Of a DNA stretch of 64,000 nucleotides, positions 62,158 to 64,000 are shown in pieces. The position numbers and the translations under genes are program-made. The stretch's first letter is position 1, and every line of letters starts with the position of its first letter. The notes below the pieces were generated by a model, which was not told the DNA's origin, ran no database searches, and saw only the letters and a program-made list of their open reading frames with translations. The DNA comes from GCA-2733415 sp964635575. GTDB taxonomy: Bacteria > Bacteroidota > Bacteroidia > Flavobacteriales > Flavobacteriaceae. The stretch lies in the NCBI GenBank assembly GCA_964635575.1, contig CAZWNY010000003.1, positions 1 through 64,000 on the forward strand, given 5' to 3'.

Positions 62158-62968
62158 CATAAATTTACTTTCCAACCATATATTGTCCGTTCAAGCTAGC
62201 TTGAATGGATTTTCTTTTTGTATTATAGATACTCTTGAAAATGACATTCTGTTTTTTAAAGAATATACATTTAACAAACAATATAACCCTATTGAATTAG
62301 AAGAAGCGTTACACAAAGAGTTTGAAAGCAACTATTTACTACAAGGGGAATTTAAAAAGGTAAACCTAATTCACCAAAACAATATCTGTACTTTTGTGCC
62401 TAAAGCATTATTTAATAAAAATGATGCCGTAAACTATTTGAAATTTAATAATAAAATATTTGAATCAGACTTTATTGCTCATGACAAATTGCAAAACCAA
62501 GAAATTATTACTGTTTATGTGCCTTTTGTAAATCTAAATAATTATTTTTTTGAACGCTTTAACACTTTCGATTATCAACATGCACACCATGTTTTAGTCC
62601 AAAAATTAATTGAAAACGCTACACAATTAACAACTAAAATGTATGTAAATATAAACCAAACTTCTTTTGAAATTGTATTTTTAAAAAATGGAAAACTCAA
62701 CTTTTACAACAGTTTTACATACACTACAAAAGAAGATTTTATATACTACCTATTATTTACAATAGAACAATTAGAATTGAATTTAGAAATTATTGAGCTA
62801 ATACTTTTAGGAAATATTGACATAGAAAATGAATTATATCATATTTGTTACGAGTACATTAGAAATGTTTCCATAAACACAAAAACTACACAATTTACAT
62901 ACCGAAATATAGCACATAAACAAAATGATTGTAATCACTTTGTACTACTAAGCACATTCAACAACTAA
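62141..62968 (+). CDS. DUF3822 family protein
   Basis: A 275-residue Bacteroidetes protein. The opening LSVQASLNGFSFCIIDTL is the DUF3822 signature, and the general beta-beta-alpha layout (KVNLIHQNNICTFVPKALF, VNYLKFNNKIF, TVYVPFVNLNNYFFERF) recalls the actin/hexokinase-like fold of PilM-like proteins (inference). No ATP-binding motifs are clear. It overlaps the previous gene by 17 bases and is 2 bases before rsmD. Confidence 0.8.
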   Translation: MTQKSNINLLSNHILSVQASLNGFSFCIIDTLENDILFFKEYTFNKQYNPIELEEALHKEFESNYLLQGEFKKVNLIHQNNICTFVPKALFNKNDAVNYLKFNNKIFESDFIAHDKLQNQEIITVYVPFVNLNNYFFERFNTFDYQHAHHVLVQKLIENATQLTTKMYVNINQTSFEIVFLKNGKLNFYNSFTYTTKEDFIYYLLFTIEQLELNLEIIELILLGNIDIENELYHICYEYIRNVSINTKTTQFTYRNIAHKQNDCNHFVLLSTFNN

Positions 62969-62970
62969 TT

Positions 62971-63534
62971 ATGCGAATAATTTCAGGAAAACATAAAGGA
63001 ATACGATTATGGGCACCAAAAAAATTACCCGTTCGCCCAACTACCGATAACGCAAAAGAAGCTTTGTTTAATATTTTAAATAATCAGTTTTATTTTGACG
63101 AAATTACAATACTCGATTTATTTTCAGGAACAGGAAATATTTCCTATGAGTTTGCTTCACGTGGTTGTACCAAAATAACCGCTGTTGATAGTAATTATGG
63201 ATGCATTGCCTATGTAAAAAAAATAACTGCCGATTTAAAATTTAATATCCGTTCTTTTAAAAGTGATGTTTTTCAGTTTTTAAAAAAACACAAAACACCT
63301 TCAAACATCATTTTCGCAGATCCTCCTTATGATTTTTCGGACGAACAGTTTGAAAACATACACCAATTAGTTTTTGAAAACCAATTACTAACCAATAACG
63401 GACAGTTAATTATAGAACACGCTACACAAACCCAATTAACACATTTACCTCATTTTTTTGCTGAAAGAAAATACGGTGGTTGTGTGTTTAGTTTTTTTAA
63501 AGTCAACTCGGTTAGTAACGAGGAAGAAGAATAA
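62971..63534 (+). CDS. rsmD: 16S rRNA (guanine-N2)-methyltransferase RsmD family
   Basis: SAM-dependent methylation of G966 in 16S rRNA (E. coli numbering). The 187 residues have the N-terminal MRIISGKHKGIRLWAPKKLPVRPT-type start (outline), the SAM-binding ILDLFSGTGNISYEFASRG, and the catalytic IIFADPPYDF (a D/NPPY motif). It follows DUF3822 by 2 bases. Confidence 0.93.
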   Translation: MRIISGKHKGIRLWAPKKLPVRPTTDNAKEALFNILNNQFYFDEITILDLFSGTGNISYEFASRGCTKITAVDSNYGCIAYVKKITADLKFNIRSFKSDVFQFLKKHKTPSNIIFADPPYDFSDEQFENIHQLVFENQLLTNNGQLIIEHATQTQLTHLPHFFAERKYGGCVFSFFKVNSVSNEEEE

Positions 63535-63559
63535 GACTTCTAATATTTTTGAAAAATAA

Positions 63560-63862
63560 AAAGCAAACCTGTAAGCCGGATTCTGTACACTTAAAAAGTG
63601 TTCTTATCATTTATCTAGGATTATAATTACTCATAATCTCCAACCATCTACCCTTCATCATTGGGCGTGCAACCCTTAAAAGATGATTTACATGATGTTG
63701 CATCGTATAGAGTTTACCTGGTTTCACTACAGCATTACCTGTACATACTTTCTGTTGCACTTGTCCTCACCTTTCGGCGGACGGGAATTACCCGCTATAC
63801 TGCACTACGATGTCCGGACTTTCCTCTCTTCCATAGGAACAGCGATAAGACGGTTTGCTTTA
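63560..63862 (-). ncRNA. rnpB: RNase P RNA (class A)
   Basis: Catalytic RNA of the tRNA 5'-processing enzyme. On the minus strand the sequence has the universal core GAGGAAAGTCCGGAC (5' side, P4/CR-I region), CCGAAAGGTGAGG, AGGGTAGATG-type CR-IV/V elements (GAAGGGTAGATGGTT), and the 3' ACAGAATCCGGCTTACA. The terminal P1 helix pairs AAAGCAAAC (5' end, 63861-63853) with GTTTGCTTT (3' end, 63568-63560). A promoter core ends about 5 bases before the 5' end and a T-rich tract follows the 3' end. Confidence 0.96.
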
Positions 63863-63865
63863 CTG

Positions 63866-63873
63866 CAAAAATA
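63866..63873 (-). promoter_or_regulatory. -7 promoter element of rnpB
   Basis: TATTTTTG on the minus strand is an exact TAnnTTTG match, ending 4 bases before the predicted 5' end of RNase P RNA. The remaining 127 bases to the window edge show no other feature. Confidence 0.6.
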
Positions 63874-64000
63874 GAATTATTTATATAAAACAGCATTATT
63901 TTTTTAATAATTTGATATTATTACCCGATTAAAATTTAAACGGATACTCAAAAACTATTTGTCTCCTTTATAATATTAAATACAATAACCGATTGCAATC

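Noticed and set aside
63661..63888. Short open frames within the RNase P RNA
   Set aside because: The region is fully explained by conserved class A RNase P RNA; the frames are chance.

Overview
This AT-rich window (GC about 30% by eye) comes from a chromosome of the Bacteroidota, almost certainly the family Flavobacteriaceae. The evidence is the set of lineage-typical proteins (DUF4290, DUF493, PUR-like DUF3276, DUF4252, DUF3822, an extended NusB, IcmF), short Cys lipoboxes followed by charged residues, absence of working Shine-Dalgarno sites, and promoter cores of the Bacteroidetes type (TAnnTTTG, sometimes with TTG about 20 bases upstream). The genus cannot be fixed from the sequence alone.

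Layout. 1-5.7 kb (+): 3' end of valS, a DUF493 gene, DUF4290, murA and a lysine/alanine-dehydrogenase-like oxidoreductase, closed by a strong terminator. 5.9-11.5 kb (-): HU, fmt, then a phospholipid operon (LUD protein, cdsA, psd, acyl-CoA-binding protein, YceI) and a DUF4197 lipoprotein. 11.5-17.7 kb (+): a lipoprotein peptide deformylase, the fused acyl-CoA mutase icmF and a membrane-anchored FMN glutamate-synthase-like protein. 17.7-22.8 kb (-): NlpC/P60 hydrolase, thiolase, patatin, M1 aminopeptidase. 22.9-32.2 kb: recG (+), DUF3276 and an ABC exporter (-), leucine dehydrogenase, nusB, DUF1573, yajC and purB (+). 32.2-34.3 kb (-): ECF sigma factor, putative anti-sigma factor and two DUF4252 proteins. 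34.4-38.7 kb (+): S41 protease, folE, cysS, yidD. 38.8-45.2 kb (-): M42 peptidase, a beta-helix lipoprotein and a biotin operon (bioF, DUF2007 gene, bioD, bioA).

45.3-59.8 kb (-) is the main accessory region. It is a surface-glycan cluster starting with neuA-neuB-neuC (CMP-nonulosonic acid synthesis). A GT-B-like transferase, an MBOAT O-acyltransferase with an SGNH-like partner and five glycosyltransferases follow, nearly all joined by 1-8 base overlaps. A sixth glycosyltransferase lies beyond a 177-base gap, and kdsB lies upstream. 59.9-63.9 kb holds a RecD-like helicase (-), a pilin-like/DUF3822 pair, rsmD (+) and the RNase P RNA gene (-).

How they work together: most of the window is housekeeping (translation, peptidoglycan, phospholipid, biotin, folate, purine). 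The accessory glycan operon probably makes a sialic-acid-like, O-acylated surface polysaccharide. No flippase, polymerase or export gene is in view. I saw no tRNA, rRNA, CRISPR array, insertion sequence, integrase, prophage or toxin-antitoxin module. The best candidates for something new are the O-acylation pair in the nonulosonate operon, the lipoprotein deformylase, the DUF2007 gene split at an A9 tract, the sigma/anti-sigma/DUF4252 operon, and the pilin-like/DUF3822 pair.
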